A DNA stretch of 64,000 nt, from the NCBI GenBank assembly GCA_004369045.1, contig ML213523.1:385688-449687 (forward strand), written 5' to 3'. Within the stretch, counting starts at the first letter, position 1. Each line of letters begins with the position of its first letter. The notes beneath the pieces were generated by a model that was not told where the DNA came from, did no database searches, and saw only the letters and a list, made by a program, of their open reading frames with translations. The translations under genes and the position numbers were made by a program. This DNA comes from Heliocybe sulcata. Its lineage: Eukaryota > Basidiomycota > Agaricomycetes > Gloeophyllales > Gloeophyllaceae. Of this stretch, positions 9,971 to 21,579 are shown piece after piece.

Positions 9971-12177
9971 ATGACTATAGCTCTCGTACCGTATTGCGCG
10001 AGCATAGTCGTCTGCCTTCTACTCCTGAAGACCTACTTCTCGAAGAGAGTCTTCGACTCACCAAGTGCACCATATCCTCCTGGGCCAAAACCCGTGCCGC
10101 TGATCGGCAATTTCCTCGATGTGCCAAAGGTCGAGCCGTGGAAGACATATGCTGCTTGGGGACGAGAATACGGTGAGATCCCTTCCAACAGTACAGAGGC
10201 TGGCCTTACATGTAAGCTCGGAACAGGCGAAATCGTCCATTTTACCGCTTTCGGGGCTCATTACTATGTCTTGAACTCTGTGCGAGTGGTGACAGACTTG
10301 CTCGAGAAGCGTGCCTCTCGATACTCCGATAAGCCCGCTGCACCAATGTTAAAATTGTATGTGGTCCGCCCACTCTGACCGTGCCTGATACTGACCGTCA
10401 GTTTTCAGGATGGATTGGTTATGGGCGCTAAGTTTAATGCCTTACGGAGAGCGATGGCGTCTATACCGCAGAGAATTTCATCAGCAATTCAAAGCTGAAA
10501 AGAACAGGGACTACCTGCCGATCATCAGCCGCGGTGCTAACGGATTGCTCTGCAATCTGCTTGCCGCTCCTGAGAAGTATTCCACTCACATGCGACAGTA
10601 TGCCTGGCGTCATCGTACGCTTTCTCGAATGACTAACCTAGTTTCTTTAGCTTCGCAGGTCGAAGCATCATGTCGATCGTATATGGCTACGACGTCGCAC
10701 CTGAGCACGATCACTTCGTGGATATCGCAGAGACAGCCCTTGAAATGCTGGTTGACTCCTCTCTCCCCGGTGCTGCCATTGTCAACTTTCTACTCTTCTG
10801 TATGTCCTAACTTATTCTATCACCAACTCTGACGAGTCCGTTCTTCAGTGCAATATTTGCCTACCTGGCTTCCGGGCATGGGCTTCAAACGCTATGCACA
10901 GCGGTGCCAGAAGCTCAATCTGCAAATGAGGAATGAGCCATTTGAGTATGTAAAGAAACGTCTAGTAAGCCCCAGTAATACATGTTCGTCGAAGAGCGGT
11001 CCGTGATGTCCTTCAGAACGCAGGGGACTCAACCGCATGTGTTACGGCGCAGTTGCTCGAACGCTTCTCTACGCCGAGACCTGGAGCTTTCGAAGACGGC
11101 GAAGAAACCGTCAAGAACGTCGCCGCCATGGCGTATGGTGGTACGTTATATCCCTTTCGAACCGAGTTATGGTCAGACTGTGTTTACCGCTATGCCACAA
11201 CTTAGCCGCTGCTGATACAGTGAGTTAACGTTAGCCGATCCTTCCGTGAATGCTGTTATTGATACCTGGCATTGTAGTCGGTCTCCGCGATGCTTACGAG
11301 CCTGCTCGCCATGGTCCTATATCCAGAGGCGAAGGCGAAGGCACAGGCCGAGATCGACAGAGTGATCGGTAGTGGAAGGCTGCCTACGTTTGAGGACAGG
11401 GGAAGCCTTCCGTATGTCGAAGCCTTTGTGAGGGAGGTGCTTCGGTGGCATCCCGTGACACCATTATGTACGTCCAGGTCAGTCCGCTCTGAGTGAAGTG
11501 GCTGAACACCTTCGTAGCTGTGGCACATACAGTGACCGACGACGACATATACGAGGGCTACTTCATTCCTAAAGGTTGGTGAAATGGTATGGCTCTCGGC
11601 ACTACTGACTGACCGTTCTTATTTGCAGGTTCCATCATCATCATGAACGCATGGTATGTTTGCAGCAGGTGCATTTCTTCTATCAGCTGCTTACGGAATA
11701 CGTAGGGAATTACTTCAGGACGAAGTAGTGTATGGCGCTGAGCCAGGTAGGTTTAAGCCGGAGAGGTTCCTTAAGCCAGATGGAACCATCAGTGCGCTAT
11801 ACCCGAACAGTGCCTTCGGTGCAGGACGAAGGTTATTGCATTTTATCGAGTTCAGGGCCTACGTTTCTGATTGTCATATTCAGAATCTGCGCAGGCCGTC
11901 ATACTGCCGATGCAACTTTGTGGATCCAGACCGCCTTAACATTAGCTGCGTTCAACGTGGCGAAAGCAAAGGATGAGGCTGGGCGAGAGATAGATGTGTC
12001 GGACCGCTACACCGACGGGCTCATAAGGTAAAGTTTATCCCGCTCTACTGTACGACGGAGCGAAGCCTGACGACATTCGGGAATCACAACAGCCATCCCT
12101 TGCCGTTTGCGTGCAGCATAGCTCCTAGAAGTCCCCAAGCTGAGTCGCTTATCCGCGAGGCACGGGACTCAGCATGA
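9971..12177 (+). CDS. Cytochrome P450 monooxygenase, about 11 exons
   Basis: Splicing yields an ER-type P450: hydrophobic N-terminal anchor (about residues 5-22), proline hinge YPPGPKPVPLIGN, C-helix YGERWRLYRREF, I-helix AAADT, K-helix ExxR in REVLRWHP, PERF-type RFKPERFL, and the heme loop FGAGRRICAGRH formed across an intron near 11832-11880. The last exon ends REARDSA at TGA 12175. It resembles the large basidiomycete P450 clans that oxidise xenobiotics or secondary metabolites; the substrate is unknown. Splice sites are consistent except at about 10965-11000, where the frame after KKRL does not connect to the frame of VRDVLQNAGDST without a shift. That is either an unusual intron, a sequence error or a disabling frameshift. 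Confidence 0.85.
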
Positions 12178-12544
12178 GGGGTCCCGGGAAATGTTCACTT
12201 GCTGGAACATCGCCCTAGTGCGACGGACGGACCGCGGTACTGAGTCACTGCATGATCGCAATTATCCAGAAGGAGGTTGACAACTCGCAGTCCTAGGAGG
12301 CCGTGCAACCCAAGCTTTAGGTCCAACGTACTGAGTGCTGAGTACTGAATGAGGTAGTTCTTGTTTTCGAGGGATCTGATTGATCTGTCTCAGCCTGGCG
12401 CTATGCACCGAACGTGTCAGCCGAAAGGCAGGAGCCACCACAAGAAGTCCCGGAATAAATTAGTTGAGCCAAAATGAAAGCAATATGCAAGACCTCTACA
12501 GCGCCCATGCTATTCGAGACAATGTCTGTCATGGGCAGGTTACC
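12178..12544. other. Intergenic between convergent genes
   Basis: This is the 3' region shared by the P450 and the PLAC8 gene. No motif was recognised. Confidence 0.4.
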
Positions 12545-13206
12545 TCACGGACCCATCAGGCTCTGCTCCTCCAGCTCCAGCTCCTGTGACTCCTGTGTGA
12601 GCTCGCAGCACGTGCAACACCAAGCAGCGAGGCAGTCGCTGCACCCGCCGCCTTTGATGCGGTACCGCGTGCGGACAGCGGCACGGGTGCCCAGCTAATA
12701 GAAGAGGTCGGTCGATTTTACCCTTTCTGTGTGGAGTAGCAGCTACACTCACCTGGAGGATCCAACCGAGTCCGAAGAGTCCTAAGGTGGCGTAGCAGCA
12801 ACAATCACCCGTACAGGTATCGCCGGCGTCAGGGTGCACTGCACCCTTCTGCTCTAGGTATTCCACGCGAGACTTGTTATGTGAATATGCAATGCATGGG
12901 CACCAGAATGCAAGACAGGCTTTGATGCAAGGTTTGTCAGAGGAGCGAGGCGTCCATATCAATGCTGCCTACTTACCAGTGCCGAAGGAGTCAAAGCAGC
13001 TGCAGATTCCCTTGCTCCATTCACGCTCGCCATCAGAATCATATGGGAGATTCCTGGCATTGCGATTGCCACCGGAAACGCTAAAGGACATCCCCATTGT
13101 ACCCTTCGGTGACAGAATTACGTCGCAATAGGTCAGGCCCCAGATCCTTCTCAGCTAAGACTCGGGAAGAACTTACCAATGGCGGCTGATTTTGGTAGTA
13201 TGCCAT
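12545..13206 (-). CDS. PLAC8 family cysteine-rich protein
   Basis: Four exons are inferred, starting at ATG 13206 (MAYYQNQPPL). The joined protein of about 150 residues contains the PLAC8 signature: REWSKGICSCFDS, LAFWCPCIAYSHNKSR, a CCCYATLGLFGLGWILQ hydrophobic stretch, then RTRYRIKGGGCSDCLAAWCCTCCELTQE. PLAC8 proteins are small membrane-associated proteins; plant and fungal members affect cadmium tolerance, cell size and calcium influx. The two cysteine clusters and the hydrophobic centre fit that family. Introns begin GTAAGT (near 13173), GTAAGT (near 12975) and GTGAGT (near 12752). The C-terminus is glutamate-rich. Confidence 0.85.
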
Positions 13207-13555
13207 TCTTTCGGAAGTACTGAAGGACAGGGGCTCAAGGCTTTACTTTCCAGCACTTGAAGGCATGAGCGCCTTATATACGCCAGTCGCCTACAAATTA
13301 CAAGGCTATCCACATTCGATAACATCAGGAACTCACGGAGCAGAGGTGAGGGGTGACGGCTCTACGCGTTTCACCTTGGGCGGTAAGGAGGGAGCTTCAT
13401 GAAGCGCTCTACAACATACCGAGATGCCCACTGGAACCCACCACGCGGCCTGGCGCAGACGAAGAGCCGAAAGATGTACACTGGTTGCAACCTTGTACGT
13501 CAGAATCGTCAAGCATTCCTGTGAATGAGGCGGTACCCCGCCGCGAGACAGGCTC
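13207..13555. other. Upstream region of the PLAC8 gene
   Basis: Nothing firm was seen. The plus-strand open frame that crosses it (13353-14009) fuses unrelated debris: a possible P450 fragment and the inverted copy of the unknown gene. Confidence 0.4.
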
Positions 13556-13559
13556 TTCC

Positions 13560-13690
13560 GGCGCACGTCAAGACATTCGGATGGTCGCTAGTGCTGCACT
13601 TGAATACAGCGCTCGAACTGCACTGGGATTCGCCTACAATAGCTGTCAGAACTCCTATGTATCGCCCCGTGTCCAAGTAGGTTTAGAACT
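13560..13690 (+). pseudogene. Possible P450 internal-exon relic
   Basis: The translation IRMVASAALEYSARTALGFA resembles the F-G region of basidiomycete P450s, which reads roughly W-x-SRAALE-xx-GQGGLGYSFD. Neither neighbouring exons nor the heme loop follow. The call rests on remembered family consensus only. Confidence 0.4.
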
Positions 13691-13734
13691 GGAGAGACAG
13701 GGTAAGTATGGAATCGCGAGGGACGCGGTCAAAC

Positions 13735-13925
13735 GGAAGACATACAGAGTATGGGTCGTGCGCGGGGTGCCAGTCCCTTATGGTACCAAAGGTGACCATG
13801 TCCTGGTCGAACTTGCCACCGTCGCTCTCGATGACTTGCTTCGAACAGGTTCAACAAGGCCCGGTCTTTCTTCGTCTCTGTCCGAAGGCGCTTGCTGTTT
13901 GGATGCGACTCGTCCATCTGACGAC
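13735..13925 (-). pseudogene. Inverted partial copy of the unknown gene at 1 kb
   Basis: The reverse complement matches about 985-1170 closely (GAGTCGCATCCAAACAGCAA, GACCAGGACATGG, TGGCACCCCGCGCACGACCC). The copy includes the TGTATGTCTTC donor-like end. Small differences, including a one-base loss after the NLF codons, shift its frame, so it no longer encodes the same peptide. Confidence 0.8.
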
Positions 13926-14241
13926 TTCGAGACAGTACAGGTCATTAATGTTTGTGGGAGATCTGGCCAGAGACTGAGCGAACGCGCCACTGACGGAGAG
14001 GTCACATGATGCTGGCTCAAGCAACGGGTGTTAAATTTTGATGTATACAAGTACAATACAAATACCGGTCATATGTCTAAGAATACACAGAAAGGGATCA
14101 TACTGTTGCATAGTCCTTCGCAATAGTAGTCGTGTCTCGTATATAGTTTCGTAGACCGGGGACTGGGTGTTAGACATTCTCACTAGCATTTCCTCTGAAA
14201 CCGCCAACAAATTGATCCTGGGTAGGAAGGTCAGCGAATAT

Positions 14242-14958
14242 TCACATGCGAGGATGGTAGCTACCGACATTGTACTGCGCATTCGGGTTGTACGTAGGCG
14301 CTGGAGCAGTCGGTGGCGCACCGGCAGGCTGCAATGACGATTAAAATACAGACACAACTGTTGCTTAACCGGTTTGCACTTACAGGTTGATAATGGGTTT
14401 GATTCCCGCCGGGCACATTCTGCGAAGGAGCGCCAGGAGGCTGTCACAAAAAGATAAGTCTGCCATGTAACAAGGTAATAGTGTTATTTGACGTACCGGG
14501 TCGTACTTTGTGTACTGAGGCGGCGCTGGCGAACTCTGTGGAGGAACAGCGGCTCCCGCTGGACCTTGAGGAGCAGCCGAGGCAGCATCTCCGTTCGTTG
14601 GGCCGTATTGCGGCTGACGATTCCCTCCTGGGCCTGGACCACTCGCGTACGAGCTCATCGGCGGGCCAGTAGTATACGTAGCATTCGAAAGTCTTCTCCT
14701 CCGTCTCATGAACAAACAGAGGAGAAGACAGATCAGCACAAATGCCACAATGCCTGTAGTAATATCATGAGCATCTTCTGTACCGTTTAAATACTTGGGC
14801 GGATGAGACTCACCGACGACAATGCCTGCAATAGCTCCGCCGAGCAATCCACGTCGTCTGCATCTGTAACCGTACCCATAGTTATAGCACTGGCCATTCA
14901 CTACCTGCGACAGGCCGAGGAAGAGGGCGAGAACAGAGTGCAGCTTCACGGATGTCAT
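14242..14958 (-). CDS. Small single-pass membrane protein with PPxY motif
   Basis: The ATG at 14958 opens a signal peptide (MTSVKLHSVLALFLGLSQ) with a likely cut before QCYNYGYGYRC, a short two-cysteine ectodomain. The GAIAGIVVGIVAFVLICLLL membrane segment is completed across an intron near 14757-14815, followed by the stop-transfer run MRRRRRL. The cytosolic tail is rich in Pro, Gly and Gln, with APPQYTKYDP containing a PPxY motif. Two further short exons add PPGAPSQNVP and PAGAPPTAPAP. The exact end is uncertain: read-through stops at 14242, while a plausible last intron would move it to about 14189. A gene of the same design lies at 27140-27689. The function is unknown. Confidence 0.65.
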
Positions 14959-15514
14959 GGTGGTGGTTGAAGGTGAACAAGTAGAGCCGAACCGAAACCC
15001 CTTGCCTAAGTACGCACATAGGCTTGTGGGGTGGATGTGACGACATTGAGTGGAGGGTAGCCTGTATCGGAACTCTCCATACCGAGTCCGCCAAGCGCTC
15101 TCCGGATCCTGAGTGACGCTTCCGCGCACTGCCACATTACCCTTGTTTGGGCTTATGGTTACGACTGTGGCGACCTTCAGCTGATGAATGTAAATCTGAG
15201 CACTTACGTAGAATGACAGAAAATGTGACCACCTTGCCAGAGCCAGATGATCAATTTGGAGGAAGGCGCATAATCCATCGCCTATGAAGCAGAGTACCCG
15301 ATGCCAGAGCAGGATCTCCCAATGAAACCGCTTGCACCCGAGCCAGCTGGACGATATAGCAACGCACTTGCCACTTGCAGTAGTAGCTGGATAATTGACA
15401 TGACGAGCTATACAGTATCTTCTAACCTATGCATCTAAAACCTCCAACCACACCTCTAGACGGGGATTCAACTTAATTTCTAGGCCTGAGCGGTCAGGGA
15501 CTGCTAACCTGTAT
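14959..15514. other. Intergenic
   Basis: This is the upstream region of the membrane-protein gene and the 3' region of the MFS gene. No gene or motif was recognised. Confidence 0.4.
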
Positions 15515-17672
15515 TTAGGACTGCGAAGGCTTTGCGAGGATCTTCTCCTTGATGAAGAAACTTGCAGTCAAGGCTGCACCAGCGGCGACCAGGGAGAACC
15601 AGAAGGCGATGGGCAGGGCATCGTCATACGACTGACGTACAATCGCGCGAATGCGGGGTTGCAGCTCGTCCACGTACGTGAGCGACTCGCGGACACGCCG
15701 AGCGATCTGTTGAAACGTATTATACCAACTAATAACAACACGTCAAACACGATACTTACCTCGTCGATGTCGAGATCTTCTCCAACTAGCCGTGTCCGAA
15801 GGAGGTTGCGCAACTTATCCTGAACGAGGGTGCTGCCTATGGATATACCCATGACGGATCCTAGGGAGCGATACAAATATGATACTGGAGCAAGGACGTT
15901 TGGTCAACGTGCAATGGTCGAGGTAGAAGTGGCGCACCTGCGGTAGCAATAGCTTGATCTTCGGGGCCTGCATTTGCTATAAGGGCTATTAGGGTCGTAG
16001 TGATCCCAGCGCCTGTTATCATTTCAGAGAGGGCGTTAACGAGAATTGCGAGTGACCTCTAACCATTTCCGAGAGACATGAAGACAAGACCTGCAAAGCG
16101 ACATGTAAGCGCCCATTCAGCCGAGCAACACCATCGAGACGGAAGTACCGATCAAGACTCCGATGATGGAGTGGGTGACTGTCCCAGTGAAGAGAGTGAT
16201 GACCAGTGTGCCAAGCAACATCGAGATATACATGCAGATGGTGAGAACGTAATATCTGCCTGTAGCTTGCATAATCAAGCCACCAGCCAGGCTCCCAGCT
16301 ACACCTGCAAGGATGCTGGGTAACAGAGCAACTCCAGCCTGGGACGCCGTCATCCTGCGGACGGCCTGGAAGTACAGCGATATTTGGTACACAAGGCACA
16401 TGGACGACATGACGCAAAAGAAGTTGACCAAGTAACTGGCGATGAGGTTCGGACCGACCACGATTCTCTTCGGCGCAAAGGGCTCCTTCGCCAGCTTGAG
16501 CTCGGTCAAACCGAATATGATCCAGAACACAGCGGATACTGCGATGCACGAGATGGTGATCCTGTCATTCCAGGACACATTGCCGCCACGGTCCAGGGCA
16601 AGTAAGAGAGAAAAGACAGAGCAAATCAGCGCAAATGCGCCGACGAAATCGATCCGCTTGAACTTTTGGTAGAAGTCGCCTGCGTCGCGTTTCGGAATTT
16701 TGAGAGTGAACCCGGCAGACAGAATTGCTATGACGGTCAGAGGCACTTGCACTAGGAAGGCCCTGCCACGTGTTCTGTCAATCCTGGTACGTGAACTGGC
16801 TGAGGAAGATTACCATCTCCATCCGATGCTATCGGCCAGGATACCGCCTAAAGGGGCACCAGTGGCTTGTCCAGTAGCGAAGATGATATTGATCACTCCT
16901 GGACAGGGGCATAAGCAAACAGACGAAGCTCTCTGTCAGCAAATCATACCTTGCCACGTTCCACGAGACCGCAAGGGAACGACATCGGACATAATGATCG
17001 AACCAACCCTACTCAGATGTTAGCTCTGGACGTTCGAACCGCAACGTCCATCTTACGTTGATATCCCACCCCCACCCACTCCTGCAAATGCACGCGCGAG
17101 TATGAGTTCGTTCATGTTCCGAGCCAATCCGCAAAATAAACATCCTGTCCCGAAGATGAAATATGTCAGCAGCAAGCAGCCTTTGCGGCCGAATATGTCG
17201 CTGAGTTTGCCATAGAGTGGCCTGACGCGTACGTTAGTTGCTGGGAAGGTTGGAGCTATTCGATTCCACTCACTGGAAGCTGACCACCGTCAGCATATAC
17301 GCGGTGGCGATCCAGCTCGTGTTTTGTAGCTGATTGAATTGGGTTCCAATGGATGCATATGATGAGACGACAATCGTCTGATCCATTGCGGCCAGGAAAA
17401 CGCCCACTGCCAGAGGCAGCACCTGGGAAAAGAACGTAGCATTATCAATACTTGATCCTGTTCCCATCGTCTCCCTCCACAACTGATGCTCGCCTGAACT
17501 GCATGCACGGTATGGGACTCACAATTGCTATAATGTTCAAGGAAGACGTTCCATTGCTGGTTTCCGGAGGTTCTGCACTCTCTGCGTCGGCAGGACTTGC
17601 GCTTTCGCTAGTCACGTATGATGGCGGAGTCGCCGTTGTCTTCAACAAGGGACTTGTCTCTTCCGCCGCCAT
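15515..17672 (-). CDS. MFS transporter, DHA2-like (14 membrane segments)
   Basis: A polar N-terminus with TSPLLKT precedes the first helix, then VFLAAMDQTIVVSS (DHA2 motif D1). Later landmarks are the motif A loop GKLSDIFGRK, AGVGGGGIS, MSDVVPLRSRG, FATGQATGAPLGG (motif C-like) and a long C-terminal half ending FFIKEKILAKPSQS. At least eight exons are needed. The family exports drugs, or moves basic amino acids into vacuoles (Vba-like), by proton exchange. The C-terminal part resembles Vba-type proteins, but the substrate is not decidable. Around 16040-16120 the frames after VSMVLLG and before AGITTTLIALIANAG join only with a very short or non-canonical intron, so a frameshift is possible there. 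Confidence 0.8.
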
Positions 17673-17858
17673 TCTGTGCGCCCTCCGTCAATAGGTGCAG
17701 GTTATCGAGGTTCTTCGTATAAACACCGGGGGATCCGTCATGACCGTCCTCGTAATGGAGTGTGGCAATGATAACCGGCACGAATCCGCTTATCGTTCCC
17801 ATATGCCTAACATAGCCTAGCTCCCCTCCACGCTGATACTGAGTAACACACGGTCTGG

Positions 17859-18471
17859 ATGGCAGTTCTACCGAAGAAAGAGGCTCAGGAAGTCGCCATT
17901 TCAGCGGGGACAGGCGCAAAATCACAGAAAATCCCTGACGAAAGCAAACAGAAGGCGAAACTGGCGGACAAAGACCGCAAGGATGCTGCGGGCGCTCTCA
18001 CAAAGATTCGGAGGGCTTCAGCTTGGCAAATACACCGATGGCCGCTAGAGAAACGAGTTGTGGAAGAAAAGACGCGCATACATCTACCCAGGTCATACTT
18101 GGCAACGGACGGAGAGGAGGTGAGGGTGGTATGGCCCGGGGAGGACTTGAATCAGGTTCTGTACGAGCATTACTTGGAGTCGGTCGACCTCAACGACGGC
18201 AGCGGCAAGGTGAACTTTGTTGCATCGGACCGAGTCCTGCCAAAGAGGTGAGTTGTGCAGTGGTGTTCGAACATCAAGCCTTCATGGTTGGCCTAGACAT
18301 GAATACCTGGGACCCGACCCGAGAGTAGCAGGGTATTTCTTCGACTTTGACGGCGAAATCCATATACGGTGGTGGGACGCGTTCCTCCAGGACCAGTGGA
18401 TGGACAAGCAGAAGTGGAAGATGGACGCCGTACAAAACGATTCAGGCCAGTGGGTCATGAAGGAGCATTAA
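17859..18471 (+). CDS. Unknown soluble protein, two exons
   Basis: Exons 17859-18247 and 18297-18471 join across a 49-nt GTGAGT..CCTAG intron into exactly 188 codons, which supports the model. The first 60 residues are very rich in Lys and Ala, possibly a coiled or disordered tail. The second half is aromatic and acidic (VVWPGEDLNQ, GYFFDFDGEIHIRWWDAF) and looks folded. There is no signal peptide or membrane segment. I do not recognise the family. It is divergent from the MFS gene across about 190 bp and convergent with the hydantoinase gene. Confidence 0.65.
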
Positions 18472-18520
18472 AACAGTGTACGTTCTAAATACTGTTAATT
18501 TATTGCCCTGTGCTACTATT

Positions 18521-21500
18521 CTACGCGTATTCCAAGATGACGCTGCGGGGCTCGATGTAGACACCCAGAGGCACATACTCGATATCGTACCCGAATGCCC
18601 TTGGCCCTCCGATTTGCAGACCCTTCTCAGTGTCGCTCCAACGTGGGGAGCAGGTAATCCCCAGCACGGTCACCCGCAAGCCGTACCTGAATTCTGGTAC
18701 ACCCAGCGCCTTGCCCGATTGCGTGTCGAGCACGGAAATGAGGTCAGGCACCATCGCGATATACTTCTCCTCGCCGGACTGAGAGATGTGCTTTGCATAG
18801 ATGTTCTCGTTCTTGAACGGAATCTTGAGGAACCCACCCGTCGCCGCTGGTTCGTATCCCGAAGAAATGGGCTCTGCGGCGTCCTCTTCCTCATCAGAGG
18901 CAAGCTGCTGGATCATGATTTCGCCATAGGAGTGCCCCTTGAACAGCCGGCGCTCGACGGAGATGATCTTCCCGCGAAACAGTACCCTCACTGTCTTGGG
19001 TCCACCGATCTCGTCCACGATCTGCTCCGCGACAGTAGTGAGCGTGTTCTTCGCATGCGCACGTGCGATACACCGCCCGATACGCCATGCGAGCGACATG
19101 GTGTTCAGGACGCCATAGTTGCGCACGCGATCCGTCGTCGTCGGGCGCGCCGCCATACCCACGCGCGAGCCCATCTCCGAGCAGGACGCGCGCAAGGCCC
19201 GGTCGACAATCTCGTCATCCGTCGTCTTCGTCATAAGGATATGTTTGCCGTCGCCGGAGGCGATAGCACACGGCACCAGCTGCCCGGTCTCGTATACACA
19301 CAGAGTCGTCTGCCAGTACGTCGGGTACGCACGCCCCATCCAGTCCGCATCAATCACCGGCCGGTCGAAGTGCTTAGTCGACCCGAGGAGGAGCGGCTGA
19401 AGACCGTTTGCCCCGCCGATCTCGAGGCCCATCACGGCGTCAAAGGAGTCGTGGCGCAGGTAGTCCATCAGCTCCTTGATTGCGTCTATGGTCTCGAGAG
19501 CCGCTAGCCGTTCTACGGATACTGCAGGCGACCCCATGTGCCCGCCCCAGTATATGTTCGCCTCCGGAGCTAAGTGAGAGCTATCTATGATGCGCAGTCT
19601 CTGACCGGCGCGGAGTTGGTCGCGAAGCTGGATGTACTCTGGGAAAGGCGAACCTCCTCCGGCACATCCGAGCACGTAGCATCCGTCTGCTAACCAAGCA
19701 ACATCGACTTCAGAGACGTACCATTCGGGGATTCCGGTCCCCTTTGAGGTTACGATTTGGGGCTGATAGGCGTCAATGTCCAGAGCGGCCGTTTCGATCT
19801 CCCTGATCTCAGTCTTCACTGCTTTCTGCTCTTCCTCGCCGAACTCCTCATCTTCATCTTCCGGAGTTCCGTCGACAGCGCTGAGCTCTGCACCACCACT
19901 TGCGAGATCCCCGATGGCCTTGACGATAATGCGTACCTGGTTGGCAACGTATTGCAACGGGATAGCATCCACCTCCGCAATCTCTACAGTACTCTTCTCA
20001 GCGCCGGCTTTGACTGCTCTTTCGATGGCGATTGCTTTGGCCTTCTCTACCGCCTGTGCGACTGTCTGGTCGACGGTGCTCTGGATCAAGTCGACTGTGC
20101 CCCCAACTTTCGAGATGGCTGCGCCCACGGCGTTAGCGACGTCATGGAAGGGCGGTCGGATAAGCTTCGAGACGCCTTGCAGTGAATCTGGAGAGATGAT
20201 TGAGCCACCTCCTACGAGTAGGACTGGCAAGGGTTCAGGCGACGTCTTCATTACATCGACGATACCTTCAAGCAGCGACTTGGTCTTGGCTTGTGCAGCA
20301 GACACCAGCGATTGCGGAATGTCCTTGATCAGGGATGCATCGCCGATATCCGCGCCTGCAGCAACTGTGATATCTGTTGCGGTCAGCGTTGTTCCTCCAA
20401 ATACTCTGGCTTGCGTCGTTAGGAAGTGGCCGACAGAGTCGGGCCCCACCATGACGCTCCCTCCAGGCGATTCCCGTACAATCGAGCCACCTCCGAGCCC
20501 GATCGACTCGAGGTGAGGCATGGAGTAGTTAATCCTGACACCAGCTACTGTCACGTAGGCCGAAGCTTGCCTAGGAAAGCCTGACGGGAGGAGAACGCCG
20601 ACGTCTGACGTCGTTCCACCAATATCAACGACAATGGTCGAGGTTCGCCCTTCCTTGTCGCCCGTATCCAAACCACCTAGGTACGCAGCACCTCGCATCG
20701 AATTCGTCGCGCCAGAGGAGAACGTCCTGATGGGCAGACGGGCGGCGGAGGTAGCATCCACCAGAGTGCCATCATTCTGGGTCAGATAGAGACCACACTT
20801 CAAGTTTAGGCGTTTCATGGCTGAACGGAAGCCACGAATTGTGCGTCTGGCGAACCTCAGGATGGACGCGTTCAAAATCGAAGCATTCTCTCTCTCTAGA
20901 AAGCCGATGTTGGATATTTCATGCGAACACACAATATCTGCACCTGGCAGCTCTCGCAACATTACCTCACGAACTCGGTCTTCTTGTCTGTGCCGGGGTT
21001 AGCTCAATGACCAGTGGCTAGATGTCCCAGAACGTACCTGAAGTGGTCGTCTATAGGAGAGTATACCCCAGCAATCACAACGGATGTAATCCCTTTCTCC
21101 CTGATCTGCTCGCATTCCCGCACGACTTGACTCTCAATGATGGGAGACTCTTGCGCCCCGTCGATATGGAGCCCGCCGTCGAGGTAGCCGTGATAACCGT
21201 ACATGATCTCCTTTAGAGCGAGTGGGAAGTCTGAGAATGGAGGCACTTCTCTTGTGAACGACTTCGAGAGCCGAATTACGGCGACTTTGGACAGTCTCCT
21301 GGCGTCATGTTCGACAACCGCGTTGATGAAATGGGTAGTACCGATCGTGAGGCAGGCAATGTGGTCAAGAGGAATCGCTGATTGTTGAAGAACAGTCCTG
21401 ACGGCAATCTCGATGCCGTCCGTCACATTCGGCGTCGTCGCGGTCTTGAAGTGGGCAATGACGCCGCGGTTAGACGAGGTGCGAGCGCTGTCATCCAGGA

Positions 21501-21579
21501 TCACCGAATCCGTGTTTGTGCCGCCTACATCAACGCCTATACGAACGGTCTTCGAAAGGGTTGCCATACCGTCAGACAA
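18521..21579 (-). CDS. Hydantoinase/oxoprolinase-DUF917 protein
   Basis: Exons 21038-21579 and 18521-20987 with a 50-nt intron give 1002 residues in frame. The N-terminal half has the phosphate-binding GVDVGGTNTDSVILD, LTIGTTHFINAV, VVDIGGTTSDVG and LGGGSIV typical of the hydantoinase A/oxoprolinase (actin-like ATPase) family. The C-terminal third (YVLGCAGGGSPFPEY, GLEIGGANGLQPLL, VIDADWMGRAYP) matches DUF917, related to S-methyl thiohydantoin desulfurase. An acidic linker (EDEDEEFGEEEQ) separates them. It should hydrolyse a cyclic amide such as a hydantoin or 5-oxoproline analogue with ATP; the true substrate is unknown. An NCS1 permease is transcribed divergently 0.6 kb away, consistent with uptake of the same compound. 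MSDG or the next Met four codons on could start it. Confidence 0.9.

Noticed and set aside
13353-14009. 218-codon plus-strand open frame as one gene
   Set aside because: It is a chance fusion of P450-like debris with the antisense of the inverted unknown segment.
14390-14415. TTTGATTCCCGCCGG, like a tRNA T loop
   Set aside because: No acceptor or anticodon stem around it; it lies in an exon of the small membrane-protein gene.
18476-19507. 343-codon plus-strand frame
   Set aside because: Antisense shadow of the hydantoinase C-terminal half.
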